In this document: piece by piece, positions 1-9,046 of the stretch
Position numbering within the stretch: the first letter of the stretch is position 1
How the letters are laid out: every line of letters begins with the position of its first letter
Source of the DNA: Clostridium grantii DSM 8605
GTDB taxonomy: Bacteria > Bacillota > Clostridia > Clostridiales > Clostridiaceae
DNA: 64,000 nt
Direction: 5' to 3'
Assembly (NCBI RefSeq): GCF_900129965.1
Contig: NZ_FQXM01000006.1
Span: forward strand, 192,346 to 256,345
The notes under the pieces: generated by a model
The model's database searches: none
Told to the model about the DNA's origin: nothing
Seen by the model: the letters and a program-made list of their open reading frames with translations, nothing else
Made by a program: the position numbers and the translations under genes

Positions 1-668
1 TCTTCTGGATGAGTTGAACCGCAATTTTTATTAATATTAACTCCATCTGGGTCATTATTTATTACAACTACTTCTGCTCCAAGTTGTCTAAAAGTATCAA
101 CTGCTGTTTGGTAAGAAGCTCCATTAGCGCAATCAAGTGCAATCTTTAAACCATTCAATTTAATATCAATAGTTGATTTAGCAAAATTAATATAATCTTC
201 TATTGCAGATTCTTCCATTATTTTATTACCAACGGCTCCTCCAATAGGGTTAGGAACTCCTTTAAATCCATTTTCAATTATGGATTGAATTTTATCCTCT
301 ATTTCATCCTTTAATTTATATCCATTACCATCAAAGAATTTTATGCCGTTATATTCTACAGGATTATGTGATGCTGAAATCATTACCCCTGCATCTGCAT
401 TATATTCCCTAGTTAAATAAGCTATGGCTGGTGTAGGAATAATTCCTAAACATACTGCTTCTGCTCCTACTGAAAGAATTCCTGCAACTAGTGCTGATTC
501 TAACATATCTCCTGATATTCTTGTATCCATACCTACTAAAATTTTTGGTTTATGTGTTCCTTCTGTCAACGCAAAAGCCCCTGCTCTTCCTAAACTATAT
601 GCAAGTTCTGGTGTCAATTCTACGTTAGCAATTCCTCTAACCCCATCTGTACCGAATAATCTTCCCAT
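1..668 (-). CDS. glmM: Phosphoglucosamine mutase GlmM (5' part, C-terminus beyond window)
   Basis: GlmM interconverts glucosamine-6-phosphate and glucosamine-1-phosphate in the cytoplasm, feeding UDP-GlcNAc and peptidoglycan synthesis. I translated the minus strand from the ATG at 666-668. The protein begins MGRLFGTDGVRG, the family N-terminus, and carries the phosphoserine loop ISASHNP with the catalytic serine at residue 100. About 222 residues are visible and the reading frame runs off the left edge, so roughly half of the usual ~450-residue enzyme is missing only because of the window. An AGAGGT ribosome site sits 7 nt before the ATG. It is preceded by the eut cluster and a weak hairpin, so it is probably a separate transcript. 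Confidence 0.95.
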   Translation of the reverse strand, partial: MGRLFGTDGVRGIANVELTPELAYSLGRAGAFALTEGTHKPKILVGMDTRISGDMLESALVAGILSVGAEAVCLGIIPTPAIAYLTREYNADAGVMISASHNPVEYNGIKFFDGNGYKLKDEIEDKIQSIIENGFKGVPNPIGGAVGNKIMEESAIEDYINFAKSTIDIKLNGLKIALDCANGASYQTAVDTFRQLGAEVVVINNDPDGVNINKNCGSTHPE

Positions 669-748
669 GAATTTACCTCTCTTTGTATAAATTTTACACA
701 AGAAAATTATAATATACTTTTAAGTTTATAACAATGGTTAATTGGAAA

Positions 749-775
749 TTAAAAAACTCGGCTAACAAGCAGTTA
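749..775 (-). terminator. Possible terminator after eutC
   Basis: On the minus strand an imperfect hairpin (AACTGC / GC-bulge-AGTT, loop TTGTTA) is followed by six T residues, about 25 nt after the eutC stop. The stem is short and bulged, so this is a weak candidate for the end of the eut transcript before glmM. Confidence 0.45.
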
Positions 776-800
776 AATGTTATTTTAAATTTACTATTTA

Positions 801-1571
801 TTATATCTTCAATTCAATTCCGCTTTTCTCTTGTTCCATCATTATTTCAATTAAATCTACAATTTGAGCCCCTGCCTCTACAGCTGGTGTTCCATTTTTA
901 TGAATATTAGAAATTACCGTTCTTTGAGATTCTGGTTTAAGAGTACTTGCTTCAAAACCCATGTATGAACTCATACTTTCTCCCGTTGCAAGTCCTGGTC
1001 TTTCTCCAACAAGCAATATTGTAACCTTTGCATTTAAAGCTTCACTTATTCTATCCATAGTTGCTACTCTACCAAACTTCACAAATATTGGAGTTCCAAG
1101 TTTAAGTCCTTTAGCTTTTACTTCATCAACAATTATTGGATAAATATTACTTAAGTTTGCATTTATGGCATGAGCACTAAGTCCATCAGTAGCTATAATC
1201 TGAACATCCACATCATGTATGCACTTGTTTTTTATAACTTCTATAGTTTCCTCAGAAAACATTCTTCCTAAATCTGGTCTTGTAATGTACTGTTCTTTAT
1301 CTTCTATAAGCGTTTGTACCTTAAAAAATTCTAATTCATCTATAACACTTTCATCAATAAAAGACCAAACCGCATCCATAGCAACAGCATGATCTGCTCT
1401 GAATTTTAAAAGAGTCTCAGTTTTATATCTATCTCCTGCTCTTCCTATACAGATTCTAGAATTAGTAGTCTTCTTTAATCTTCTACAAACTTCACTGTCA
1501 TGGGGATTATCCACCAAAACTTTTTCTGTGTAGTCAATAAGTGATATATCCTCAATAAATTCTTTTTCCAT
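801..1571 (-). CDS. eutC: Ethanolamine ammonia-lyase small subunit EutC
   Basis: Small subunit of adenosylcobalamin-dependent ethanolamine ammonia-lyase, which splits ethanolamine to acetaldehyde and ammonia together with EutB. The signature stretch SRICIGRAGDRYKTET near residues 38-53 and FRADHAVAMDAVW just after it are typical of EutC and lie in the cobalamin-binding region. The frame could open at a GTG at 1580, but an AGGAG overlapping the eutB stop is 8 nt from the ATG at 1569-1571, so the ATG (256 residues) is preferred. It directly follows eutB, which implies translational coupling and stoichiometric expression. It is the last gene of the cluster. Confidence 0.96.
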   Translation of the reverse strand: MEKEFIEDISLIDYTEKVLVDNPHDSEVCRRLKKTTNSRICIGRAGDRYKTETLLKFRADHAVAMDAVWSFIDESVIDELEFFKVQTLIEDKEQYITRPDLGRMFSEETIEVIKNKCIHDVDVQIIATDGLSAHAINANLSNIYPIIVDEVKAKGLKLGTPIFVKFGRVATMDRISEALNAKVTILLVGERPGLATGESMSSYMGFEASTLKPESQRTVISNIHKNGTPAVEAGAQIVDLIEIMMEQEKSGIELKI

Positions 1572-1582
1572 AAAATCCACTC

Positions 1583-2941
1583 CTAAACTTGAAATAATGA
1601 TGGATCTCCAGCTTTTTCTGTTAGTCTTCCATCCTTCATGATACCCAAAGATTCCATTCTTTTTTCAAATTCTCTTATTGGTCTCTTTCCAGTAACTTCC
1701 CTAATAGAAGCAATATCATGATATCCTGTACTTTGATACATAAGCATAACATCATCACCTCCTGGTATTCCCATAAAATAAGAACAGTCAGCAGCTGCTA
1801 GAAGTACAGCTAAATTTTCCAAATCATTTTGATCTGCTTTCATATGGTTTGTATAACATACATCAACGCCCATAGGAAGTCCCGATAATTTACCCATGAA
1901 GTGGTCTTCCAGCCCTGCTCTAATCATTTGTTTTCCATCGTAAAGATATTCTGGTCCTATAAATCCCACAACTGTATTAACTAAAAAGGGATTGTATCTT
2001 TTTGCAAAGCCATAACATCTAGCTTCCATAGTAAGTTGATCAGCTCCATTATGTCCTTCTGATGAAAGCTCTGATCCTTGTCCTGTTTCAAAATACATGA
2101 AATTATTACCTTTTGAACTTTTCTTCTCTTTCATTAATTCATAAGCTTCATCCATAAGTTTTACATTTATTCCAAAAGCATTATTTGATATTTGAGATCC
2201 TGCTATACTTTGAAACATCAAATCCATAGGAGTACCTCTTTTCAATGCTTCCATTTGATTAGTTACATGTCCAAGCACACAATTTTGTGTGGGAATATCC
2301 CACTTTATCATAAATTCTTTAAATCTCTTTAAAACTTCTGAAATATTATCTATAGTATCAATTACAGGATTTAATCCTATAACAGCATCCCCTACCCCAT
2401 AGCTTATCCCTTCCATTACAGAGGCAATAATTCCTTCAATATTATCTGTAGTATGGTTTGGCTGAAGTCTTGAGGAAAAGGTACCCTTTTCCCCTATAGT
2501 AGTGTTGCACGTAGCAATATTAATTATTTTCTTAGCGCCATAAACTAAATCCATATTACTCATTAATTTAGTCACCGCTGCAACCATTTCAGAAGTTAAT
2601 CCATTTCTTATTTTACTTATGTTTTCTCCACTAGATTTCAGTATAAACTCTCTAAATTCCCCAACAGTCATAGATTTTATTTTACTATATGCTTCTTTAT
2701 CTACTGAATCTTGTATTACTCTAGTTACTTCATCCTCTTCATATGGAACTACTGGGTTATTTCTTAAATCTTCAAGAGTCATTTCTGACAAAACAACTTT
2801 AGCTGCAACTCTTTCCGCTGTATTTTCTGCTATTATACCTGCTAATGCATCTCCTGATTTTTCTTCATTTGCTTTAGCTAGCACTTCTTTTACCGTTTCA
2901 AATTCATATGTTTTATTAAAAAGTCTAGTTTTCAAAATCAT
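1583..2941 (-). CDS. eutB: Ethanolamine ammonia-lyase large subunit EutB
   Basis: Catalytic large subunit (452 residues, normal length) of the B12-dependent ethanolamine ammonia-lyase. The TIM-barrel signatures are intact: SRLQPNHTTDN at 157-167 and FETGQGSELSS near 284-294. By family knowledge the substrate contacts of the enterobacterial enzyme (Arg160, Gln162, Asn193, Glu287, Asp362) correspond here to Arg158, Gln160, Asn191, Glu285 and Asp360, a constant offset of two, so the active site looks complete. The ATG has AGGTG six nt upstream. The gene is 18 nt after the permease and immediately before eutC. Confidence 0.98.
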   Translation of the reverse strand: MILKTRLFNKTYEFETVKEVLAKANEEKSGDALAGIIAENTAERVAAKVVLSEMTLEDLRNNPVVPYEEDEVTRVIQDSVDKEAYSKIKSMTVGEFREFILKSSGENISKIRNGLTSEMVAAVTKLMSNMDLVYGAKKIINIATCNTTIGEKGTFSSRLQPNHTTDNIEGIIASVMEGISYGVGDAVIGLNPVIDTIDNISEVLKRFKEFMIKWDIPTQNCVLGHVTNQMEALKRGTPMDLMFQSIAGSQISNNAFGINVKLMDEAYELMKEKKSSKGNNFMYFETGQGSELSSEGHNGADQLTMEARCYGFAKRYNPFLVNTVVGFIGPEYLYDGKQMIRAGLEDHFMGKLSGLPMGVDVCYTNHMKADQNDLENLAVLLAAADCSYFMGIPGGDDVMLMYQSTGYHDIASIREVTGKRPIREFEKRMESLGIMKDGRLTEKAGDPSLFQV

Positions 2942-2959
2942 TCAAATCACCTATTTTCC

Positions 2960-4270
2960 TTAATTCATTTCTTCGCTTAATTCAACTCTGCTTTTTATCT
3001 TTTCATTTATAAAATAATATACTGTTGCTAAAATGAAAGCTAATATTACCCATAATATAGTTCCTAAATTTGCCCAAGTAACTGCAACTAAAAATATGAT
3101 TGCTGTACCTAAAGCAATTGCTGGCACTAAAGGAAAGATAACTTTGTATGGTCTATTCATTTCAGGCTCTTTCTTTCTTAAAACAAATAATGAAACCATA
3201 CTTAAAATATATAAAGCAACTGCTCCAAAACTTGATATTACTATTATTATAGAAGTTGCTCCTGATATTACAAATACGAGTCCAATCAAACTAGGAATTA
3301 TTATAGCTGGTATTGGTGTACCATTTTTATTTGTTTTTGATAAAAATTTAGGAAGATATCCTGCTCTAGACATTGCAAAAGCTTGTCTTGAATACCCAAT
3401 TATTATTCCATGCAAACTAGCTATTGTTCCAAATAAACCCATAATACTTACTATCTTTGCTAAAATACTACCTTCTCCAAAAACATTTGCCATTGCTGTT
3501 GCTAAGGGTGAATCTGCTGAAGCTAATGTTTCCACTGGCGTAGTTCCTGCTGTTACAAAGAAAGTACATAAAGCTAATACAACAAGAGTTCCTATTGCAA
3601 GTATAAATCCTTTTGGAATGTCTTTTTTAGGATCTTTACATTCCTCTGCCGCCATAGCGCCTCCTTCAACTGCAAGGTAAAACCATATAGCAAACGGAAT
3701 AGCTGCAAATATTCCACCTAATCCACCTTTAAAAATGTCGCCTCCAACTATATTATTAATATTCACATGAGAAATCCCGCTCCCTGTAAATATAATAAGA
3801 CCTATAATTGCTACAATAGTAACAAACAATTCAACAAAAGCTGCTGTTTTAACTCCCAAACAATTTATAAAAACAAATAAGCTATAACATATAATTGCTG
3901 CAGTAACTGTATTAACTATTGGAAATAAAAAGTGTACGTATGCTCCTACCGCTAAAGCTATTGCTGGAGTAGCAAATAAAAATTCAACAAGGCAAGCAAA
4001 TCCTGCTAAGAAACCACCATAATTCCCAATTGCTCGAGAAGCATATTCCGATGGTCCACCCGCATGTGGGATAGCCGTTGCAAGTTCTGCATAACTGAAC
4101 ATAAATGTAGCATAAAATATAGTTACGATTAAAGTAGCCACTATAAATCCTACAGGGCTTGTAAATTCTAGAGCATAGTTCCACCCAAAATACATACCTG
4201 AAATAACCATTCCAACGATTATTCCCCACAATTGAACCGGCTTTAATGTTTTGTTTAACTCATTACTCAT
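2960..4270 (-). CDS. eat: Ethanolamine permease, EAT family (APC superfamily)
   Basis: A 436-residue polytopic membrane protein with about twelve hydrophobic segments and an APC-superfamily N-terminus (KPVQLWGIIVGMVISGMYFG). PHAGGPSEYASRA near residues 68-80 is characteristic of the amino-acid/polyamine transporter fold, and the sequence reads like the Eat ethanolamine permease. Its position between eutA and eutB supports uptake of ethanolamine across the cell membrane. Many clostridial eut operons carry the unrelated EutH instead. AGGAGG lies 8 nt before the ATG. The exact substrate is inferred from the neighbourhood. Confidence 0.88.
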   Translation of the reverse strand: MSNELNKTLKPVQLWGIIVGMVISGMYFGWNYALEFTSPVGFIVATLIVTIFYATFMFSYAELATAIPHAGGPSEYASRAIGNYGGFLAGFACLVEFLFATPAIALAVGAYVHFLFPIVNTVTAAIICYSLFVFINCLGVKTAAFVELFVTIVAIIGLIIFTGSGISHVNINNIVGGDIFKGGLGGIFAAIPFAIWFYLAVEGGAMAAEECKDPKKDIPKGFILAIGTLVVLALCTFFVTAGTTPVETLASADSPLATAMANVFGEGSILAKIVSIMGLFGTIASLHGIIIGYSRQAFAMSRAGYLPKFLSKTNKNGTPIPAIIIPSLIGLVFVISGATSIIIVISSFGAVALYILSMVSLFVLRKKEPEMNRPYKVIFPLVPAIALGTAIIFLVAVTWANLGTILWVILAFILATVYYFINEKIKSRVELSEEMN

Positions 4271-4282
4271 AATAATTACCTC

Positions 4283-5704
4283 CTAATTTTTAAATATTAA
4301 TGTTTTTATAACCACAGGAACTACATTTGATATAGACTTACCAATATCAACATAATCACCGTTATCAACTCTTATACCATCCACACAAATTATCTTCTTT
4401 TCATTTCCCAACAAATTGCCCATACTCTGACCTAAAGCTTTTGCAAAGTCATTTTCAACAACTACTATAATTGGTAATAAACTATCAGAAAATCCTTCTA
4501 CAATACTCTTTGCCATTATTTTTATTTCTTGATAGGAAGGAGATTTAGGTCCCTTAAATGCAATTGCAATGGGTGTATCTTTGAAAAATTTAATTCCCTC
4601 ATTTATAGCATTCTTCATATCATTAATACTTTCATGTTTATCATTAAAAAGTTTTACAATGGGAATATTTTTTATAGGCAATACTTCATCACAAAACACT
4701 ATTGTGCTTCCACTTAATCTTACTGAACAGCTTCCTGCGCCTATTACAGTGGCTCTAATTTTTTCTTTAGGCTCCATTAACCATTTTTCATGTACTTGAA
4801 AATATTCCTTAATTGAGTCCCCTAAAAGAGGGCCAATATCTTTAAACTTTATAACCTCTTCTAAAGTTCTTACACTTTCATCATTAAAAACAAATTCAGA
4901 CACTCCCCCTGAAAACATAAAAATCTCACCATTTAGAACTTTATTTTTATGTTCGATAAAAAGATTTTCCTTATCTTTTAATTGACATCCTTCATTAACT
5001 TTTATAAATATTTCAACAAATTTTTCTGTAAGTAATTTTAAATCTTCAAATCTTGGTTTTATACCAACATGTAAATCTAATTTCATACTATTTATAAGGT
5101 CTTTTATCTTTTCCGAAATATACGATATTTTATTGTTTTCATCAAAACGTATTAGTCTTCCCCCTATATCTAATGCAAAAGAATCTACAACCTCACCATC
5201 CCAAAACATTGCAACATTTGTGGTTCCTCCACCCACATCAAAATTAACTACTTTTGATGTGAACTTCTTAGAAATTTTACCAGCTCCTGCCCCATACCCT
5301 GCAAGAACTGCTTCTAAATCTGCTCCTGCCGTTGCTACTACAAAGTCCCCCGCAAAATTTGATAAAATCTTTAAAACGCTCTCTGCATTCTCTTTTCTTG
5401 CAGTCTCGCCAGTTATTATAATTGCTCCAGTTGCTATATTTTCTTTTTCTATACCTGCTTTTTTGTACTCTTTTGTGATGATTTTTTTTAGTTCTTTTAA
5501 GTCAATCTCTTCTTTAGATAGTAAAGGTGTAAAATATATGTCTCCTCTATAAATTATTTTTTTACCTGTGATTTTAACTTCTGGAATCAAAAAAGAAGAA
5601 GCTTTGTTCTCAACTATTAATTCACTAAATACGACTTGTGTAGTAGTGGTACCAATATCTATACCCACACTAATAATTTTATTTCCCATTTCCCTTTTTA
5701 TCAT
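4283..5704 (-). CDS. eutA: Ethanolamine ammonia-lyase reactivating factor EutA
   Basis: EutA is an ATP-dependent chaperone that exchanges damaged cobalamin on EutBC for fresh adenosylcobalamin. The N-terminus contains the ASKHA-type phosphate loop VGIDIGTTTTQ, and a second nucleotide motif NFDVGGGTTN lies mid-protein. The frame is open back to a TTG at 5746, but that codon lies in the U-tract of the upstream terminator, so translation must start later. I give the ATG at 5702-5704; the ATG at 5687-5689 (MGNKIISVG) matches the enterobacterial N-terminus equally well, and neither has ideal Shine-Dalgarno spacing. The gene is the first after the EutV-responsive leader and is 12 nt from the permease gene. 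Confidence 0.92.
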   Translation of the reverse strand: MIKREMGNKIISVGIDIGTTTTQVVFSELIVENKASSFLIPEVKITGKKIIYRGDIYFTPLLSKEEIDLKELKKIITKEYKKAGIEKENIATGAIIITGETARKENAESVLKILSNFAGDFVVATAGADLEAVLAGYGAGAGKISKKFTSKVVNFDVGGGTTNVAMFWDGEVVDSFALDIGGRLIRFDENNKISYISEKIKDLINSMKLDLHVGIKPRFEDLKLLTEKFVEIFIKVNEGCQLKDKENLFIEHKNKVLNGEIFMFSGGVSEFVFNDESVRTLEEVIKFKDIGPLLGDSIKEYFQVHEKWLMEPKEKIRATVIGAGSCSVRLSGSTIVFCDEVLPIKNIPIVKLFNDKHESINDMKNAINEGIKFFKDTPIAIAFKGPKSPSYQEIKIMAKSIVEGFSDSLLPIIVVVENDFAKALGQSMGNLLGNEKKIICVDGIRVDNGDYVDIGKSISNVVPVVIKTLIFKN

Positions 5705-5744
5705 CTCCAATGCAAAACTAAATTTCTTAAATTTAAAATATAAC

Positions 5745-5875
5745 AAAAAAGAGCCTCACACTTAAATGTTAAATACATCTAAATATGAAAGCTCCGTTGC
5801 TTTTCAAAGTTATTATTTAAATTTTTTAAAATATATGAGTTCACTAGATTATAAAATAAATGCGCCTTTGCATTT
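5745..5875 (-). promoter_or_regulatory. EutV (ANTAR) antiterminator and overlapping terminator in the eutA leader
   Basis: Read on the minus strand, the leader has two small hairpins with six-base loops: P1 at 5858-5875 (stem AAATGC/GCATTT, loop AAAGGC) and P2 at 5788-5803 (stem AAAGC/GCTTT, loop AACGGA). Both loops have A at position 1 and G at position 4, the rule for ANTAR-protein targets, and P2 exactly fits the published eut consensus AGCAANGRRGCUY. The 3' arm of P2 also pairs with GAGGCTC at 5751-5757, followed by six U (5745-5750), giving a terminator that is mutually exclusive with P2. Phosphorylated EutV binding P1-P2 should therefore allow readthrough into eutA-eat-eutBC. Confidence 0.9.
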
Positions 5876-5893
5876 GCTATCTAACTTAAGTAG

Positions 5894-5922
5894 AGTTTAA
5901 CACAAGTTTTTAAAAAAGTAAA
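5894..5922 (-). promoter_or_regulatory. Probable internal promoter for eutA-eat-eutB-eutC
   Basis: On the minus strand TTTACT, a 17-nt spacer and TAAACT with an extended TG two bases upstream lie between the eutW stop and hairpin P1. This placement would start the transcript shortly before the antiterminator leader. Confidence 0.5.
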
Positions 5923-5963
5923 GATTTTTTTGATAAATTAATAAAATAACCCCAGCTTTATTG

Positions 5964-7379
5964 TTAATTTTCAAAATTAAATACAGCTTTTGTGCCATTT
6001 TTATCAGATGCTATATTTATAACCCCATTTAATTTATCTTTCACAATGCTTTTTACTATGTTTAATCCTAAACTTTCATTCTTAACCAAATTCACGTCAA
6101 ATCCTGTACCACTATCAATGATGCATATTGTAGAATACATGTCCCCTTTTTTAATTTTTATTTCTATAAAGCCTTCGACCTCATTATTAAAGGCATGCTT
6201 TAGTGAATTTTGTATAAGCTCATTTAATACAATAGCTATTGATGTAGCCTTGTCCGAGTTTACATAAAAACTGTCACCTAAAAGTTCTACTTTTATACTA
6301 TTATTATAGTTCACATTATTGTTTATAGCGTTATCCTTTATCATTGACAATATACTTTTTATATCAATATCATCCACACCATTTTGAGCTAAAACTTCAT
6401 GTATTGTTGCTATACTTAAAATTCTACTTATACTCTCATAATAAGAGTTCTTAACTTCTAAACTATTTGTTCTTCTGGATTGTAACCTAAGAATACTAGC
6501 TATAGTTTGAAGGTTATTTTTCACCCTATGGTGTATTTCTCTTATTGCAACTGCCTTTAAAATAATTTCTTTTTCCTTTTCTTTTATATATGTTATATCT
6601 TTAATTAACATTATAACGCCATATATATCACTTGTTTTTTGAGTTACCCCATATTTTATCTGCAAAGATAAACGACTCACATTTGTATCATAGGCAATTG
6701 GTTTTCTTTCTTCTACTATTTGATTAAAATCCGCTTCATTTAATGCTAAATTTTCAAATTTCATTCCTATTATTTTATCTTTATATCCCAGTTTACTGTA
6801 CAATTCTTCTGCATTATAATTTGCATACATACAAATTCCATTTTCATCAAAAATTACAATACCATCATTTATTAAATTATAGGCTACATTATTTTCGTTC
6901 TCTCCATCTCTCAAATTTAATAAAGTTTGAGTAAGCTGTTCTGTTGTCTCGTATAAAATTTCCATGTTCCTGCTTTGGTTAACATCTTCACTTATATCCT
7001 TTTCCATTATCAATACCCCAATAATTTTCCCCTCATTATTCTTTATTGGTTCCGTATCTTGTTTTGCCATGATATTTTCTTGGGTGGTAGCTTTCAAATC
7101 CGTTGTACCCATTCCTATTTCAAGAGTTCTAAGTACAGCTGGTTCATTTTTTCTTAAAGCTAATTCCCCTACCACCGAGTTCTTATATAAGGATGCTGAG
7201 TTACAAGGTTTAGCTTCCGCAACTACAATTGCTGTATCTGGCTCTTTTGCTAAACAATCAATAAATATATCCTTTCTCACCAAATTGGACATAATAGAGA
7301 TAGATTGTTCTAATTGTTCTAATATACTAATATCTTCTTCTGATAAGTTTGTATGTTCCCTGCATAATTTTCTTAACAT
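5964..7379 (-). CDS. eutW: Ethanolamine sensor histidine kinase EutW
   Basis: A 471-residue soluble histidine kinase. The N-terminal ~140 residues resemble the histidine-kinase sensor domain found in EutW and Pdta-type kinases; a PAS-like domain follows (~165-265). The phospho-acceptor box REIHHRVKNNLQ (His283/284) is of the HisKA_2 type, followed by NELIQNSLKHAF and DSGTGFD ATPase boxes. There is no transmembrane segment, consistent with sensing intracellular ethanolamine. Known EutW autophosphorylates on ethanolamine and passes phosphate to EutV. The gene lies 28 nt after eutV with GAGGT before the ATG. Confidence 0.92.
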   Translation of the reverse strand: MLRKLCREHTNLSEEDISILEQLEQSISIMSNLVRKDIFIDCLAKEPDTAIVVAEAKPCNSASLYKNSVVGELALRKNEPAVLRTLEIGMGTTDLKATTQENIMAKQDTEPIKNNEGKIIGVLIMEKDISEDVNQSRNMEILYETTEQLTQTLLNLRDGENENNVAYNLINDGIVIFDENGICMYANYNAEELYSKLGYKDKIIGMKFENLALNEADFNQIVEERKPIAYDTNVSRLSLQIKYGVTQKTSDIYGVIMLIKDITYIKEKEKEIILKAVAIREIHHRVKNNLQTIASILRLQSRRTNSLEVKNSYYESISRILSIATIHEVLAQNGVDDIDIKSILSMIKDNAINNNVNYNNSIKVELLGDSFYVNSDKATSIAIVLNELIQNSLKHAFNNEVEGFIEIKIKKGDMYSTICIIDSGTGFDVNLVKNESLGLNIVKSIVKDKLNGVINIASDKNGTKAVFNFEN

Positions 7380-7407
7380 TTTTTTACCTCAATTTTTATA
7401 AATATTT

Positions 7408-8001
7408 TTATTTCCCCTTAAATTTTATTTCATCATAATACTTAAGCAATTCACTACAGGTTTCAAGAATAGAACACTGTTTATCCATACTTAATTTCCT
7501 TATTTTTTTATATGCTTCTTCCTCAGTTAAAGAGTATTTTTCCATATACATTTCTTTAGCTTTGTGAATTATCTTAACCTCTGACACCTGCTCTTTAGCT
7601 CTTATAAATTCCTCTTTAATCCGTTTTATTTCCTTGCTCTTTGCTATAGCTATTTCAATTTGTGGAATAAGTTTCTGTTCATCTATGGGTTTTACGATAT
7701 ATCCAATAACTCCTATTTCTTTAACTTCTTCTATGAATTCTTTACCGCTATACGCAGTAACCATTATAACCGAATCCACTAAGCCTTCCTTAACTATTAA
7801 ATTTGCTGCTTGTATACCATTTAATTTCGGCATTTTTATATCCATAAGAACTAAATCTGGCTTATATCTTCTACATAGTTCTACAGCTTGAATACCATTT
7901 GAAGCTTCTCCTACAACATCATATCCATAAGAAATCAGAATTTCACAAATATCCATTCTAGTAATAGGCTCATCCTCTGCTACAACTATTTTGATTTTCA
8001 T
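7408..8001 (-). CDS. eutV: Response regulator EutV with RNA-binding ANTAR domain
   Basis: An N-terminal CheY-like receiver (phospho-acceptor Asp54 in LVLMDIKMP) is joined to a C-terminal ANTAR domain (about residues 130-190, with the typical AKEMYMEKYSLTEEEAYKKI helix). ANTAR proteins bind two adjacent hexaloop hairpins in RNA and prevent termination; exactly such hairpins precede eutA in this window. An upstream ATG at 8010 has its AAGG directly abutting, whereas the ATG at 7999-8001 has AAGG at 7 nt, so the shorter 197-residue form is preferred. It forms an operon with eutW. Confidence 0.93.
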   Translation of the reverse strand: MKIKIVVAEDEPITRMDICEILISYGYDVVGEASNGIQAVELCRRYKPDLVLMDIKMPKLNGIQAANLIVKEGLVDSVIMVTAYSGKEFIEEVKEIGVIGYIVKPIDEQKLIPQIEIAIAKSKEIKRIKEEFIRAKEQVSEVKIIHKAKEMYMEKYSLTEEEAYKKIRKLSMDKQCSILETCSELLKYYDEIKFKGK

Positions 8002-8206
8002 AGCACACATCCTTTCTTATACAAAACACTGGTTTTTTCTAATTATATTTATATTTTATTCTAACATAAAATATTAGCTTTTATTACTATTTTTTAATGA
8101 TTATATAAAATAAGTATTGATATATGTGTATAATGTCAATAAATAGATATATTATTTATCAATTTGTTATTTTGTTGAACATTCAAGCAAGTACCTAATA
8201 CGTACT

Positions 8207-8252
8207 AAAAAAAGTCACTGTTTCAGAATTTTCTCTGCCACAGTAACTTTTT
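8207..8252. terminator. Bidirectional terminator upstream of eutV
   Basis: An inverted repeat pairs AAAAAGT-C-ACTGT with ACAGT-A-ACTTTTT around an 18-nt loop with one mismatch, giving U-tracts on both strands. It separates the transposon relic from eutV. Confidence 0.7.
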
Positions 8253-8452
8253 CTGTTTTTATACAAAACAAAATTGTTTTTTACTCCCTCATACTTTTAC
8301 CGCATAGAAAACATTGTTTTAAATGACTTGGATTATTCCTTTTATCAAAAATTATAAGGGTCAGTTTCCACGTCGCCCCGCCTTACATAAATAAATGTGA
8401 TTATTTTAACAGAAAACACCAAATATTTTTTTACTCTTTCCATTAACTTTTA
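8253..8452. other. Gene-free stretch next to the transposon relic
   Basis: No coding frame with a ribosome site is visible. The only notable part is the GC-rich GGGGCGACGTGG segment (minus strand, about 8370-8381), unlike its AT-rich surroundings. It could be the 3' end of the relic, where TnpB elements encode their guide RNA. Confidence 0.4.
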
Positions 8453-9043
8453 CTATTCTTTCTTCAATTTCTTCAACCAAGGCTTTAATCTTTTTCGTTT
8501 ATATTTGGGACTTTTAGAATCAAGAAATAATTTCTTTTTCTTAAAACAAAGGTCTTCTATACACATATCTAATTTATCTTTTTTAGCAGCATGAACAGCT
8601 TCTGAAATTCCTTGTTTAAGCATACTTTCTATTTGGTTTGTAGTTTTGTTGTATAATTCATATTTAATTCTAGTCTCTTTTATTGGGTTTCCATATCTGT
8701 CACCTCTACATAAACTAAAGAAATTTACATTAAAATCTATGCCTATGGCTCCTTTTTCAATAGATGTTATTATATCTTCATCAGGTACTTCTACAGAGGT
8801 TAATTTATTTCTAATAGTTTTTTATGAAGTTTTTCTTTTTTAACAATAAGTTTTTCTAAAAACTTTTCTTGTTTTTCAACTTTACTTTCAAGACTAGATA
8901 ATTCATCTTTTTTAAGCTCACAAATAGAAGCAATTTTTCCTTCTATTTGACTGCAAGTAGAGTTAAATTGACTTGCTGTAATACCATATTTTCTGCAGTA
9001 TTTGGATACTATTCTTTTTATTTATCTAATGTAAATCTTTTGA
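8453..9043 (-). pseudogene. Relic of a TnpB-like (IS200/IS605-family) transposon protein
   Basis: My minus-strand translation gives fragments in different frames: KRFTLDK near 9043-9024, then IKRIVSKYCRKYGITASQF down to about 8824, then, in another frame, RNKLTSVEVPDE ... AIGIDFNVN ... IEDLCFKKKK ... SPKYKRKR, ending at a stop at 8453-8455. These resemble the N-terminus, the first RuvC aspartate strand (GIDxN) and the (V/C)IExLxF strand of TnpB-related proteins. At least two frameshifts, a missing middle part and loss of the C-terminal RuvC and zinc regions make it non-functional. A GC-richer stretch at about 8360-8385 may be the remnant of the element's right end. Confidence 0.75.
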
Positions 9044-9046
9044 AAG

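Noticed and set aside
3033..3680. 215-codon plus-strand open frame inside the permease gene
   Set aside because: It is antisense to the membrane-protein gene, has no ribosome site, and its composition mirrors the codons of the real frame.
5746..5746. TTG start for eutA with GAGG at 7 nt
   Set aside because: Both the GAGG and the codon belong to the terminator stem and U-tract, and the added residues are absent from the EutA family.
8228..8245. TGCCACAG resembling a B12-box upstream of eutV
   Set aside because: It is the loop and arm of a bidirectional terminator and no other cobalamin riboswitch elements are present.
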